A stretch of 64,000 nucleotides of DNA from Pseudomonas resinovorans NBRC 106553 (GCF_000412695.1 NC_021499.1:372001-436000), one strand, 5' to 3'; shown: positions 1-9,578, counted from the first letter of the stretch. Translations and numbers: made by a program. Notes: a model not told the origin generated them from the letters alone.

Positions 1-3000
1 CTCGGTGAGCCGGACAACAATCCGGCCCTGCTGGCCCTGCAGCGCGACCTGCACACCCTCAAGGGCGGCGCGCGCATGGCCGAAATCCGCCCCATCGGCG
101 ACCTCGCCCATGAGCTGGAATCCCTTTACGAAGGCCTGGTGGACCGGCGCTATCACTACACGCCGCGCCTCGCCGGCCTGCTGCAGGCGAGCCACGATTG
201 CCTGGCCGCGTTGCTGGAACAGCTCCAGGCGCGCCGCGCACTGGCCGATCCGCTGCAACTGATCCAGGACATCCGTGGTTTCCGCCAGGGTGGCGCGCAG
301 AGCCTGTCCGCCGCCGTGGTACAGCCGCTTCCCGAGTTGGAAGAGGAGGACGACGAGCCCTCCTTCGATCTCGATGCCCCGCTGGACGCCAGCAACGACG
401 CCCAGGTGGTCGAGGACCCGGTGCAGGCGCCCGTCACGGTGGAAACCTACGCCGAACTACCCCTGGCCGAGATGCTCGACATGGGTGCCGCCGAAGAGCC
501 GGCCGGCTATGCCATGCCCGAGATCCAGGCCTTCGATAGCGACCAGGACCCGGAGCTGGTGGAAATCTTCCTCGAGGAAGGGTTCGACATCCTCGACAGC
601 GCCGGCGCCGCCCTGCAGCGCTGGACCGAAGACCCGGACAACAGCCTCGAACTCGAAGCCCTGCAACGGGATCTGCACACCCTCAAGGGCGGTGCGCGGA
701 TGGCCGAGATCGGCCCCATCGGCGACCTGGCCCATGAGCTGGAATTCCTCTATGAAGGCCTGTGCGGTGGCCGCCTGCGCGCCAGCCCGGCGCTCTTCGG
801 CCTGCTCCAGGCCTGCCAGGACCGCCTGAGCGAAATGCTCGACGCGGTGCGCGCGCGCCGGGCGCTGCCCGATGGCCAGGCGCTGATCGAGGCGATCCAG
901 CGCTGGCGCGCCAATCCCAACGAACAGCTGAGCATGCCCAGTGCCGTGCGCTTGCAGCCGGCGCTCGAGGATGACCTGGACGCCGTGGCCGAGGCCGACA
1001 TCCTCGATATCTTCCTGGAAGAAGCCGACGACCTGCTCGAATCCATGGAGGCCGCGATCGGCCGCTGGGAGGAAGTGCGCGAGGACGGTGCCCACATCGA
1101 CGAACTGCTGCGGGTGCTGCACACCCTCAAGGGCGGTGCTCGCCTCGCTGGCCAGAAGCGCCTGGGCGATCTCGCCCATGATCTTGAACAACACCTGATC
1201 GAGGCCCAGCAGCAGGGCGCACCCTGGCCGGAAAGCCTGTTCCTCGACGTGCAGTCCGGCTACGAAGGCCTGCAGGCCGAGCTGGAAGAACTGCGCCAGC
1301 AGCTTGACCAGAGCCTGGCCGACGACGTGCCGACGCCGCCCCCGGCGCCGAGCCAGCCGGAGCTGCCGCAGCTGGCCAGCCCCATTGTCGCCGCCAGCGT
1401 GCGGCCGCTCAGCGTTGCCGAAGAACGCGTGCTGCCGTTCGTCCGCCGCGCCCAGGAAGCCGCCCATGAGGCCGCCGCCCGCCGTGCGCCGCAGGAGTTG
1501 GTGAAGGTGCCGGCGGAGCTGCTGGAAGGCCTGGTCAACCTGGCCGGTGAAACCTCGATCTTCCGTGGCCGTGTGGAACAGCAGGTCAGCGACTTCAGCT
1601 TCACCCTCAGCGAGATGGAAGCCACCATCGAGCGGGTCCGCGATCAGCTGCGCCGCCTCGACACCGAGACCCAGGCGCAGATCCTCAGCCGTTACCAGGC
1701 CGAGGCCGAGCGTGCCGGCTACGAGGACTTCGACCCGCTGGAGATGGACCGCCACTCGCAGTTGCAGCAGTTGTCGCGGGCACTCTTCGAGTCCGCTTCC
1801 GACTTGCTCGACCTCAAGGAAACCCTGGCGGCGAAGAACCGCGACGCGGAAACCCTGCTGCTGCAACAGGCACGGGTGAACACCGAGCTGCAGGAAGGCC
1901 TGATGCGCACGCGCATGGTGCCCTTCGACCGCCTGGTGCCGCGCCTGCGCCGGATCGTCCGGCAGGTGGCCAGTGAGCTGGAAAAACAAGTGGAATTCGT
2001 CGTCGGCAACGCTGAAGGCGAAATGGACCGCACCGTGCTCGAACGCATGGTGGCGCCGCTGGAGCACATGCTGCGCAACGCGGTCGACCACGGCGTCGAG
2101 AGCCCCGAGGCGCGCCGCGTGGCCGGCAAGCCTTCGAGCGGCACCATCCGCCTGAACCTCGGCCGCGAGGGCGGCGACATCGTCCTCACCCTGGCCGACG
2201 ACGGCGCCGGCATCAAGCTCGAAGCGGTGCGCCGCAAGGCCATCGAGCGCGGCATGATGGACGCCGACTCCGACCTGTCGGATCACGAAGTGCTGCAGTT
2301 CATCCTCGAGCCGGGCTTCTCCACCGCCGACAAGGTCACGCAGATCTCCGGTCGTGGCGTCGGCATGGACGTGGTGCACTCCGAGGTGAAGCAGCTCGGC
2401 GGCACCATGAGCATCGACTCCACGCCGGGCGAGGGCAGCCGCTTCCTCATCCGCCTGCCCTTCACCGTGTCGGTGAACCGCGCGTTGATGGTGCTCTCGG
2501 GCGAAGACCTCTACGCCATCCCGCTGAACACCATCGAAGGCATCGTGCGGGTTTCCCCCTACGAGCTGGAGACCTACTACCAGCCGGACGCCCCGCGCTT
2601 CGAGTACGCCGGGCAGAACTACGAGCTGAAGTACCTTGGCGACCTGCTGGACAACGGCCAGCATCCCAAGCTGGTGGGCCAGAGCCTGCCGCTGCCGGTG
2701 ATCCTGGTGCGCTCCAGCGAGCACGCCGTCGCCGTCCAGGTGGACTCCCTGGTGGGCTCCCGCGAGATCGTGGTGAAGAGCCTCGGCCCGCAGTTCGCCG
2801 GGGTCCACGGCATCTCCGGCGCCACCATCCTCGGTGACGGCCGCGTCGTGGTGATCCTCGACCTGCTGGCGACCATCCGTTCGCGCCACGCACACCTGGC
2901 GCTGCCCCAGCTGCGCTCGGCCAGCGCCAACCTGCTGCCGGCCGAAGTGGACGTGGAGCGTCCGCCGCTGGTGATGGTGGTGGACGATTCGGTGACCGTG

Positions 3001-3330
3001 CGCAAGGTCACCAGCCGCCTGCTGGAACGCAACGGCATGAACGTGCTCACCGCCAAGGACGGGGTGGATGCCATCACCCTCCTGCAGGAGCAGCGCCCGG
3101 ACATCATGCTGCTCGACATCGAGATGCCGCGCATGGACGGCTTCGAAGTGGCCACCCTGGTGCGCCACGACGAGCGCCTGAAGGACCTGCCGATCATCAT
3201 GATCACCTCGCGTACCGGCGAGAAACACCGCGAGCGCGCCATGGCCATCGGCGTCAATGACTACCTGGGCAAGCCCTACCAGGAGTCCCTGCTGCTCGAA
3301 ACCATCCAGCATCTGGTCAAACGGACATGA
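1..3330 (+). CDS. chpA: ChpA chemotaxis hybrid histidine kinase (3' part, cut by the window start)
   Basis: The frame is open from base 1, so the gene begins upstream; about 1,109 C-terminal residues are visible. Three HPt modules carry the phosphotransfer motif HTLKGG, with the histidine near visible residues 18, 226 and 374. They are followed by a CheA-type dimerisation and ATPase core (N-box HMLRNAVDHG, then DDGAGI and GRGVGMDVV), a CheW-like domain from about residue 820, and a terminal receiver from about residue 990 (VVDDS, phospho-Asp in MLLDIEMP, Lys in GKPYQ). This architecture is that of the giant ChpA kinase of the Pil-Chp system, which controls type IV pilus twitching and cAMP in Pseudomonas. 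The stop overlaps the chpB start (ATGA). The first two visible HPt modules are almost identical to each other. Confidence 0.93.
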   Translation, partial: LGEPDNNPALLALQRDLHTLKGGARMAEIRPIGDLAHELESLYEGLVDRRYHYTPRLAGLLQASHDCLAALLEQLQARRALADPLQLIQDIRGFRQGGAQSLSAAVVQPLPELEEEDDEPSFDLDAPLDASNDAQVVEDPVQAPVTVETYAELPLAEMLDMGAAEEPAGYAMPEIQAFDSDQDPELVEIFLEEGFDILDSAGAALQRWTEDPDNSLELEALQRDLHTLKGGARMAEIGPIGDLAHELEFLYEGLCGGRLRASPALFGLLQACQDRLSEMLDAVRARRALPDGQALIEAIQRWRANPNEQLSMPSAVRLQPALEDDLDAVAEADILDIFLEEADDLLESMEAAIGRWEEVREDGAHIDELLRVLHTLKGGARLAGQKRLGDLAHDLEQHLIEAQQQGAPWPESLFLDVQSGYEGLQAELEELRQQLDQSLADDVPTPPPAPSQPELPQLASPIVAASVRPLSVAEERVLPFVRRAQEAAHEAAARRAPQELVKVPAELLEGLVNLAGETSIFRGRVEQQVSDFSFTLSEMEATIERVRDQLRRLDTETQAQILSRYQAEAERAGYEDFDPLEMDRHSQLQQLSRALFESASDLLDLKETLAAKNRDAETLLLQQARVNTELQEGLMRTRMVPFDRLVPRLRRIVRQVASELEKQVEFVVGNAEGEMDRTVLERMVAPLEHMLRNAVDHGVESPEARRVAGKPSSGTIRLNLGREGGDIVLTLADDGAGIKLEAVRRKAIERGMMDADSDLSDHEVLQFILEPGFSTADKVTQISGRGVGMDVVHSEVKQLGGTMSIDSTPGEGSRFLIRLPFTVSVNRALMVLSGEDLYAIPLNTIEGIVRVSPYELETYYQPDAPRFEYAGQNYELKYLGDLLDNGQHPKLVGQSLPLPVILVRSSEHAVAVQVDSLVGSREIVVKSLGPQFAGVHGISGATILGDGRVVVILDLLATIRSRHAHLALPQLRSASANLLPAEVDVERPPLVMVVDDSVTVRKVTSRLLERNGMNVLTAKDGVDAITLLQEQRPDIMLLDIEMPRMDGFEVATLVRHDERLKDLPIIMITSRTGEKHRERAMAIGVNDYLGKPYQESLLLETIQHLVKRT

Positions 3331-4346
3331 CAGAGAAGACTTCCGCACGCATCGCCGTGCTCGCCGATACCTCGCTGCAGCGCCATGTGCTGCAGCAGGC
3401 GCTGACCGGCAATGGTTACCAGGTGGTACTCAACAGCGACCCGGCCCGCCTGGACGAAGAGGCCCTGGCGGCCTGCGCGGCGGACCTCTGGCTGGTGGAC
3501 CTGGCGCTGTCCGAGGACTCCCCCCTGGTGGACAGCCTGCTGGAACACGCCAGCGCTCCGGTGCTGTTCGGTGAGGGGCATGCCCCGGAACGCCACTCCG
3601 AGCATTACCCGCGCTGGGAACGGCGCCTGTTCGGCAAGCTGAAGAAGCTGGTGGGCGACCCGGCGGTGGCCGTCGGCCCGAGCCTCGAGACTCTCCTCGC
3701 CGAAGCCCAACGTCCGGCTCGCCTGGAACTGCCACGGGCGCTTGCCGATACCCCGCTGGTGGCCGGTGAGCCGGCTCGCCAGGTCTGGTTGCTGGCCGCT
3801 TCCCTGGGTGGCCCGGCGGCGGTCAAGGCCTTCCTGGATGCCCTGCCCGGCGGCCTGCCGATCGGTTTCATCTATGCACAGCACATCGACCCCAGCTTCG
3901 AGTCGGTGCTGCCCCAGGCCGTGGGCCGCCACAGCCAGTGGCACGTCAACCCGGTGCGTCCGGGCGACTGCGTGCGCTGCGGCGAAGTGGTGGTGGTGCC
4001 CATCGCCCGTGAACTCGGTTTTGCCGACGACGGCAACATGCTGGTGGGCGAGCGCCCCTGGCCCGAACCCTACAGCCCGTCCATCGACCAGGCGATGCTC
4101 AACCTGGCCCAGCATTTCGGCGCCCAATGCGGCGTCATCGCCTTCAGCGGCATGGGCAGCGACGGCAGTGCCGCCGCCGCCTACCTGCGCCGCCAGGGCG
4201 GCCTGATCTGGACCCAGAGCGCCACCAGCTGCGTCTGCCCGAGCATGCCCGACAGCCTGCGCGAAGGCGGCTACAGCAGTTTCAGTGGCGACCCGCGCGA
4301 ACTGGCGGCGAAGCTGGTCGAGCATCTGGCCGCGCAGTGCAATTAG
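3327..4346 (+). CDS. chpB: ChpB, CheB-type protein-glutamate methylesterase
   Basis: This 339-residue protein would remove methyl groups from the pilus chemoreceptor (PilJ in P. aeruginosa). The C-terminal two thirds are a CheB catalytic domain with the expected triad: Ser in AASLGGP, His in AQHID and Asp in GMGSDG. The N-terminal 120 residues resemble a degenerate receiver (IAVLADTSLQ, LVDLAL). The acidic cluster that binds metal is weak, so classical phosphorylation control is uncertain. The start overlaps the chpA stop by four bases and chpC follows after 13 bp, giving a tight chpABC operon. Confidence 0.9.
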   Translation: MTEKTSARIAVLADTSLQRHVLQQALTGNGYQVVLNSDPARLDEEALAACAADLWLVDLALSEDSPLVDSLLEHASAPVLFGEGHAPERHSEHYPRWERRLFGKLKKLVGDPAVAVGPSLETLLAEAQRPARLELPRALADTPLVAGEPARQVWLLAASLGGPAAVKAFLDALPGGLPIGFIYAQHIDPSFESVLPQAVGRHSQWHVNPVRPGDCVRCGEVVVVPIARELGFADDGNMLVGERPWPEPYSPSIDQAMLNLAQHFGAQCGVIAFSGMGSDGSAAAAYLRRQGGLIWTQSATSCVCPSMPDSLREGGYSSFSGDPRELAAKLVEHLAAQCN

Positions 4347-4359
4347 CCCAGGAATACCC

Positions 4360-4830
4360 ATGAGCCAAGCCGTTACCACCCAGAACAACACCAGCAGCCT
4401 CACCGGGCTGCTGCTGCCGTTGTCCGACCGTACCTTGTTGGTGCCCAACGTGGCGCTGGCCGAACTCATCCCCTACCGTGCGCCCCAGGCCGCGTCCGGC
4501 CTGCCCGAGTGGCTGCTGGGCCAGGTGGCCTGGCGTGACCTGCGCCTGCCGTTGCTGTCCTTCGAGGCGGCCGCGGGTGGCGAGGCCAAGGTGGGTTCCG
4601 GCGCGCGGGTGGCCGTGCTCAACGCCCTGGGCGGCCGTCCCCACGTCAAGTTCATCGCCCTGGTGCTGCAGGGCATCCCGCGCTCGCTGCGGGTGGAAGA
4701 GGATCTGCGACGGGCCGATGCGCCGCTGTCGGCGCTGGAGCTGGACGCGGTGCAACTGGGCACGGAAGTGGCCAAGGTTCCCGACCTGGTGGCACTGGAG
4801 CAGCTGCTGGCGGATGCCGGGCTGATCTGA
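4360..4830 (+). CDS. chpC: ChpC, CheW-like adaptor
   Basis: A 156-residue CheW-domain protein placed directly after chpB, as in P. aeruginosa. It has the CheW pattern of a regulator fold able to bind the kinase: LLPLSDRTLLVPNVALAELI near the N-terminus, then a GQVAWRDLRLPLLSFE strand pair. I chose the ATG at 4360 (MSQAVTTQ) because the frame further upstream only reads the end of chpB out of phase. ChpC is thought to link additional receptors to ChpA. The chpD and chpE genes that follow chpC in P. aeruginosa are absent; rsmE comes next on the other strand. Confidence 0.87.
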   Translation: MSQAVTTQNNTSSLTGLLLPLSDRTLLVPNVALAELIPYRAPQAASGLPEWLLGQVAWRDLRLPLLSFEAAAGGEAKVGSGARVAVLNALGGRPHVKFIALVLQGIPRSLRVEEDLRRADAPLSALELDAVQLGTEVAKVPDLVALEQLLADAGLI

Positions 4831-4851
4831 CACGCCCCAACCACTACCGCC

Positions 4852-4944
4852 GATGGGTATCGCAAGCTCAACGGAACTCCGCCCGCCGCATCCTACGAGG
4901 TACGGTGCTCCCGTAGGATGGGTAGAGCGAAGCGAAACCCATCG
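4852..4944. repeat. Degenerate copy of the GTAGGATGGGT palindromic repeat
   Basis: Between the convergent ends of chpC and rsmE lie GATGGGTATCGCAAGCTCAA and, further on, CCGTAGGATGGGTAGAGCGA. These are the two halves of the repeat seen intact at 19806-19880 and 34812-34881, here in swapped or rearranged order and partly eroded. It may act as a bidirectional terminator, but that is inference. Confidence 0.6.
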
Positions 4945-4960
4945 CCTCGCAGGTAAAGCG

Positions 4961-5680
4961 TCAGAAATCTCCCCACAACTGCTGCGCCACTGTCAGCGCC
5001 ACCACCGGCGCCGTCTCGGTGCGCAGCACCCGTGGACCCAGGCGCGCGGCGTGGAAGCCGGCGGCCTTTGCGGCCTCCACCTCGGTGTCGGACAGGCCAC
5101 CCTCGGGCCCGATCAGGAAGGCCAGGCTGCCCGGCTTGGCGTGGCTGGCCAGGGGCCCGGCCACCGGGTGCAGGACCAGCTTGAGGTCGGCCTCGACCTG
5201 GCGCTGCCAGTCGGCCAGGGTGACTGGCGGGTGGATCACCGGCAGCACCGAACGGCCGCACTGTTCGCAGGCGCTGCTGGCCACCTGGCGCCAGTGGGCC
5301 AGGCGCTTGTCGGCGCGCTCATCCTTAAGGCGCACTTCGCAGCGTTCGCTGACGATGGGGCTGATCTCGGCCACACCCAGCTCGGTGGCCTTCTGGATCG
5401 CCCAGTCCATGCGCTCGCCCCGCGACAGACCCTGACCCAGGTGCACCCGCAGGGGCGACTCGGCCATCCCGGCGAAGGCTTCGCGCAGCTCGACCCGCAC
5501 GGCCTTCTTGCCCACCTCGACCAGTTCGCCGAGGAATTCCTGGCCGGAACCGTCGAACAGCTGCACGGCGTCGCCGGCGGCCAGGCGCAGCACGCGGCCG
5601 ATGTAGTGGGCCTGGGCTTCGGGCAGCTCTTGCTGGCCGAGGGTGAGGGGGGCGTCGATGAAGAAGCGGGAGAGGCGCAT
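4961..5680 (-). CDS. rsmE: 16S rRNA m3U1498 methyltransferase RsmE
   Basis: The 239-residue product matches the RsmE family, SPOUT-class enzymes that methylate U1498 of 16S rRNA using SAM. Family signatures are visible: an N-terminal PUA-like part (RLSRFFIDAPL, HYIGRVLRLAAGD), ERMDWAIQKATELGV and SERCEVRLK in the middle, and the knotted SAM site LIGPEGGLSDTEVEAAKAAG followed by LGPRVLRTETAPV near the C-terminus. An ATG two codons upstream (5686) is also possible; neither start has a clear Shine-Dalgarno. It is followed by bioA in the same neighbourhood as in P. aeruginosa. Confidence 0.93.
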   Translation of the reverse strand: MRLSRFFIDAPLTLGQQELPEAQAHYIGRVLRLAAGDAVQLFDGSGQEFLGELVEVGKKAVRVELREAFAGMAESPLRVHLGQGLSRGERMDWAIQKATELGVAEISPIVSERCEVRLKDERADKRLAHWRQVASSACEQCGRSVLPVIHPPVTLADWQRQVEADLKLVLHPVAGPLASHAKPGSLAFLIGPEGGLSDTEVEAAKAAGFHAARLGPRVLRTETAPVVALTVAQQLWGDF

Positions 5681-5745
5681 GGGCATTCGGACAAAGGGAG
5701 GACAGGCGCGCAGTTTAAGGCCTGGCGCGCCGTCCGTGGTACCCG

Positions 5746-7152
5746 TCAGCCCGGATCGCGGTGGTTCGGGTGCAGGTCCGTGGCCACCTGCACGCTGACC
5801 GAATCGCGGGTGGCGATATCGATGCCTTCGCTGGCCACCTCGGCGAGGAAGTCGATCTGCTCCTCGGTGATCACGTAGGGCGGCAGGAAGTACACCACGT
5901 TGCCCAGCGGCCGCAGCAGCGCGCCGCGCTCCAGGGCGTGCTGGAAGACCTTCAGGCCACGGCGCTCCTGCCAGGGGTAGGGCGTCTTGCCGGCCTTGTC
6001 CTGGACCATCTCGATGGCCAGGACCATGCCGGTCTGGCGCACTTCGGACACATGGGGATGGTCCGCCAGGTGCGCGCTGGCCGTGGCCATGCGCATGGCC
6101 AGCTTGCGGTTGGCCTCGATCACGCGGTCCTCTTCGAAGATGTCCAGGGTCGCCAGGGCGGCGGCGCAGGCCAGCGGGTTTCCGGTGTAGGTGTGGGAGT
6201 GGAGGAAGGCGCGCAGGGTCTGGTAGTCGTCGTAGAAGCCCTGGTAGATGGCATCGGAGGTGAGCACCGCAGCCATCGGCAGGTAGCCGCCGGTGAGTGC
6301 CTTGGACAGCACCAGGAAGTCCGGGGCGATGCCCGCCTGCTCGCAGGCGAACATCGTGCCGGTGCGGCCGAAGCCCACGGCGATCTCATCATGGATCAGG
6401 TGTACGCCGTAGCGGTCGCAGGCCTCGCGCAGCAGCTTGAGGTACACCGGGTGGTACATGCGCATGCCGCCGGCGCCCTGGATCAGCGGCTCGACTATCA
6501 CCGCCGCCACCTCCTGGTGGTGCTCGGCCAGGGTGCGCTCCATGTGGGCGAACATGGCGCGGGAATGTTCTTCCCAGCACATGCCCTCGGGGCGCAGGTA
6601 GCAGTCCGGGCTCGGCACCTTGAGGGTGTCCAGCAGCAGCGACTTGTAGGTTTCGGTGAAGAGGGCGACGTCGCCCACCGACATCGCCGCCACGGTTTCG
6701 CCGTGGTAGCTGTTGGTCAGGGTGACGAAGCGCTTCTTGCGCTCCAGGCCCTGGTTGCGCCAGAAGTGGTAGCTCATCTTCAGCGCCACTTCGATGCCGG
6801 ACGAGCCGTTGTCGGCGTAGAACACCCGGTCCAGGCCCTTGGGCGTGATGCTGACCAGACGCTCGGACAGCTCGATGACAGGCGCATGGCTGAAGCCGGC
6901 GAGGATCACGTGTTCCAGCTGGTCGACCTGGTCCTTGATGCGCTGGTTGATGCGCGGGTTGGCGTGGCCGAAGACGTTGACCCACCAGGAGCTGACGGCG
7001 TCCAGGTAGCGCTTGCCCTCGAAGTCTTCCAGCCAGACGCCCTCGCCACGGCGGATGGGGACCACCGGCAGGCGTTCGTGATCCTTCATCTGGGTGCAGG
7101 GGTGCCAGAGCACGGAAAGGTCGCGTTGCATCCAGTCGGCGTTGAGGCCCAT
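5746..7152 (-). CDS. bioA: Adenosylmethionine-8-amino-7-oxononanoate aminotransferase
   Basis: BioA (468 residues) is the PLP-dependent class III aminotransferase that makes 7,8-diaminopelargonate in biotin synthesis, using SAM as amino donor. Visible motifs include LWHPCTQMKDH at the N-terminus (typical of BioA), YADNGSSGIEVALKM, the Asp of LIHDEIAVGFGRTG that contacts the PLP ring, and the Schiff-base lysine in LSKALTGGYLPM. A GGAG sits 8 bases before the ATG. It is the only biotin gene here, transcribed towards rsmE. Confidence 0.95.
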   Translation of the reverse strand: MGLNADWMQRDLSVLWHPCTQMKDHERLPVVPIRRGEGVWLEDFEGKRYLDAVSSWWVNVFGHANPRINQRIKDQVDQLEHVILAGFSHAPVIELSERLVSITPKGLDRVFYADNGSSGIEVALKMSYHFWRNQGLERKKRFVTLTNSYHGETVAAMSVGDVALFTETYKSLLLDTLKVPSPDCYLRPEGMCWEEHSRAMFAHMERTLAEHHQEVAAVIVEPLIQGAGGMRMYHPVYLKLLREACDRYGVHLIHDEIAVGFGRTGTMFACEQAGIAPDFLVLSKALTGGYLPMAAVLTSDAIYQGFYDDYQTLRAFLHSHTYTGNPLACAAALATLDIFEEDRVIEANRKLAMRMATASAHLADHPHVSEVRQTGMVLAIEMVQDKAGKTPYPWQERRGLKVFQHALERGALLRPLGNVVYFLPPYVITEEQIDFLAEVASEGIDIATRDSVSVQVATDLHPNHRDPG

Positions 7153-7314
7153 GAGTCGTTCTCCAGTAGCGATCGGCGAAGCCTAAGCAATGCGGCCAGC
7201 CCGGACAAGCGGGACGCCCCCGGCCGCTTGGAAGGCACGTCTGGCCCGGCTGTCGGGGCTGGCGTATCCTGCGCGCCAATTTCGAACGATGCCGCTTCAC
7301 CGGGGAGATTCATC

Positions 7315-8790
7315 ATGACCGCAACCTGGCGCGCCTTGGCGCTGATCATTGTTGGGGGGCTCAGCGCGACGGCGCTGGCCAAGGACAAGCAGCCGACGGC
7401 CATCGTCATCGGCGGCGGCATGGCCGGCCTGACGTCGGCCGTTGAACTGCAGGCGAAGGGCTGGCAGGTCACCCTGCTGGAGGCCAAACCGAGCATTGGC
7501 GGGCGTTCCGGCCTCGCGGCCAGCGAGTGGGTCGGCAGCGCCAAGCTGCAGCCCACGCTCTACCACTACCTGGACCAGTACAAGCTCAAGGCCGTGCCCG
7601 CGCCGGACTACGTGCGCAACCCGGGCTACCTGGTGAACGGCCGCTACTTCTCCGAGGCCGACCTGCAGAAAGAAGCGCCCAGCACCGTCGAGGGCCTGAA
7701 ACGCTTCGACAAGAGCCTGGACGACCTGGCCGCCTCCATCGATGACCCGCTCAAACCGCTGGCCAACCACACCCTGCAGACCCTGGACTCGATCAGCGTG
7801 GCGCGCTGGCTGGAAAAGCTGAACCTGCCGCCCACCGCCAAGGCCCTGGTGGACCAGCGCATCCGCTCCCGCTATGACGAGCCCTCGCGCCTGTCGCTGC
7901 TCTACCTCGCCCAGCAGGCCCGCGTCTACCGTGGCCTGCCGGATACCGAGATGCGCGCCGCGCGCCTGCCCGGCGGCAGCCAGGGCCTGGCCCAGGCCAT
8001 GGCCAAGCAGGTCAAGACCATCAAGACCAACGCCCGCGTTTCCGCCATCGTGCAGGAAAAGGACGGCGTCACCGTGAAGGTGGGCGACACCCGCTACAGC
8101 GCCGACTTCGTGGTGCTCGCCGTGCCGCTGCCGGCACTCGGCAAGATCAGCCTGGCCCCGTCCCTTTCGGCCCTGCAATTGCGCGCCCTGAAGGACATCA
8201 ACTACGGCTGGCGCGACCAGATGCTGCTGCAGTTCAAGAAGCCGGTCTGGGGCAAGAGCCGCCTTTCCGGCGAGGTCTACAGCGACCAGGGGCTGGGCAT
8301 GCTCTGGGTCGAGCCGGCCCTCAAGGGCGGCGCCAACCTGCTGATCAACCTCTCCGGCGACAACGCGCGCCTGATGCAGGCCTTCGGCGACCGCCAGGTG
8401 GTCGACCAGGTGCTGATCCGCTTCGACAAGCACTTCCCCGGCGCTCGTGAGCAATTCAAGGGCTACGAGCTGCGTCGCTATGGCAAGGACGCCCTGGCTG
8501 GCGGCGCCTACCTGGCCTATGGCCCTGGCGAGATCAGCCTGTACTGGCGCCTGTGGGAGCAGCCCCTGGGCCGCGTGGTATTCGCCGGCGAGCACACCGA
8601 TGCGCTCTACCCAGGCACCCTGGAAGGCGCGCTGCGCAGCGGCCAGCGCGCGGCCGCACAGGTGATCGACCTCAAGGCCGGCAAGACCGTTGGCCCGGTC
8701 GAGTCGGTCGCCGAGGCCAAGCCCGTGGCGGCGCCCGAGGCGTCCACCAAGGGCGAGAAGAAGGGCTTCTTCTCCCGCCTGCTCGACTGA
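7315..8790 (+). CDS. Flavin-containing amine oxidase, probably periplasmic
   Basis: A 491-residue FAD protein. It starts with a plausible signal peptide (MTATWRALALIIVGGLSATA), then the dinucleotide-binding motif VIGGGMAGLTSAVEL and LLEAKPSIGGRSG of the amine oxidase/phytoene desaturase superfamily. Near the C-terminus is the flavin-contact motif VVFAGEHTDALYPGTLEGAL, typical of monoamine oxidases. I chose the ATG at 7315 because the open frame upstream is only the shadow of bioA. The last 35 residues are a low-complexity Ala/Lys/Glu tail ending in KKGFFSRLLD. The substrate cannot be told from sequence. An equivalent gene lies next to bioA in P. aeruginosa. Confidence 0.85.
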   Translation: MTATWRALALIIVGGLSATALAKDKQPTAIVIGGGMAGLTSAVELQAKGWQVTLLEAKPSIGGRSGLAASEWVGSAKLQPTLYHYLDQYKLKAVPAPDYVRNPGYLVNGRYFSEADLQKEAPSTVEGLKRFDKSLDDLAASIDDPLKPLANHTLQTLDSISVARWLEKLNLPPTAKALVDQRIRSRYDEPSRLSLLYLAQQARVYRGLPDTEMRAARLPGGSQGLAQAMAKQVKTIKTNARVSAIVQEKDGVTVKVGDTRYSADFVVLAVPLPALGKISLAPSLSALQLRALKDINYGWRDQMLLQFKKPVWGKSRLSGEVYSDQGLGMLWVEPALKGGANLLINLSGDNARLMQAFGDRQVVDQVLIRFDKHFPGAREQFKGYELRRYGKDALAGGAYLAYGPGEISLYWRLWEQPLGRVVFAGEHTDALYPGTLEGALRSGQRAAAQVIDLKAGKTVGPVESVAEAKPVAAPEASTKGEKKGFFSRLLD

Positions 8791-8796
8791 GCCCCC

Positions 8797-8823
8797 ACCG
8801 ACGGCGAGTTTCTCGCCGTCGGT
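8797..8823 (+). terminator. Stem-loop after the amine oxidase gene
   Basis: A perfect 12-bp stem (ACCGACGGCGAG / CTCGCCGTCGGT) with a 3-base TTT loop lies 6 bases after the amine oxidase stop. The T-tract after it is weak, so it may stabilise the mRNA end as much as terminate. Confidence 0.7.
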
Positions 8824-9023
8824 TACCCTCCGAAGCGCCATTCGGCCGCGTCAAACGAAGTTTCAGACACCTCCTTCGACCAAATTCTGCAAAGTCCGAT
8901 TCGTTATAAGTATCGTATTGCCCGATATTTCAAAGCGAAAAATTCCGCTTTAATTCGATAGATTTGCCGCTAGGCTTTATCAATCGCATTTCAGGCACTC
9001 GCCTCTTTCCAGGATCTATCTGC

Positions 9024-9578
9024 ATGCAATGGCGCAATTCCCCCTCCCGTTTCGGTCTGGTCAGTATCGTTCTGCATTGGGGAGTGGCACTGGTCTTCGT
9101 CGGCCTGTTCGCCCTCGGCTGGTGGATGGTCGGGCTGAACTACTACAGCGGCTGGTACAAGACCGCCCCGGACATCCACAAGGGCATCGGCATCCTGCTC
9201 TTCCTGGTGATGCTGGCGCGCCTGGCCTGGCGTTTCATCAGCCCGCCGCCGCCGGCCCTGCCCAATCACGGCGCTCTGACCCGCCTGGGCTCCAAGCTGG
9301 GCCACCTGGCGCTCTACGCCGGCCTGTTCGCCCTGATGATTTCCGGTTACCTGATCTCCACCGCCGATGGCCGTGGCATTTCCGTGTTCGGCCTGTTCGA
9401 GGTGCCGGCCAGCCTGACCAGCATCCCCGACCAGGAAGATGTCGCCGGCGCCATTCACGAATACCTCGCCTGGGGCCTGTTGATCTTCGCCGGCATCCAC
9501 GCGCTGGCTGCGCTCAAACACCACTTCATAGACCGCGACGCGACCCTGACCCGCATGCTGGGCCGTGCCGCCAAATAA
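9024..9578 (+). CDS. Cytochrome b561
   Basis: A 184-residue, four-helix membrane cytochrome of the bacterial b561 family. Haem-ligand histidines sit in conserved positions: VLHWGVAL in helix 1, DIHKGIGI in the loop before helix 2, IHEYLAWG and [12 protein letters not shown] in helices 3-4. It likely passes electrons from the quinone pool to periplasmic partners. The start was set at [13 protein letters not shown], the usual N-terminus of the family. It lies 31 bp upstream of a yceI-type gene; b561-yceI pairing is common in Pseudomonas and suggests co-transcription. Confidence 0.92.
   Translation: MQWRNSPSRFGLVSIVLHWGVALVFVGLFALGWWMVGLNYYSGWYKTAPDIHKGIGILLFLVMLARLAWRFISPPPPALPNHGALTRLGSKLGHLALYAGLFALMISGYLISTADGRGISVFGLFEVPASLTSIPDQEDVAGAIHEYLAWGLLIFAGIHALAALKHHFIDRDATLTRMLGRAAK

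Noticed and set aside
457..3348. A 963-codon open frame opposite chpA
   Set aside because: Antisense shadow in high-GC DNA: His/Val/Gly-rich, no domains, fully overlapped by the well-supported chpA.
5761..7314. The long upstream extension in frame with the amine oxidase
   Set aside because: It is the complement of bioA; the real start with a signal peptide is at 7315.
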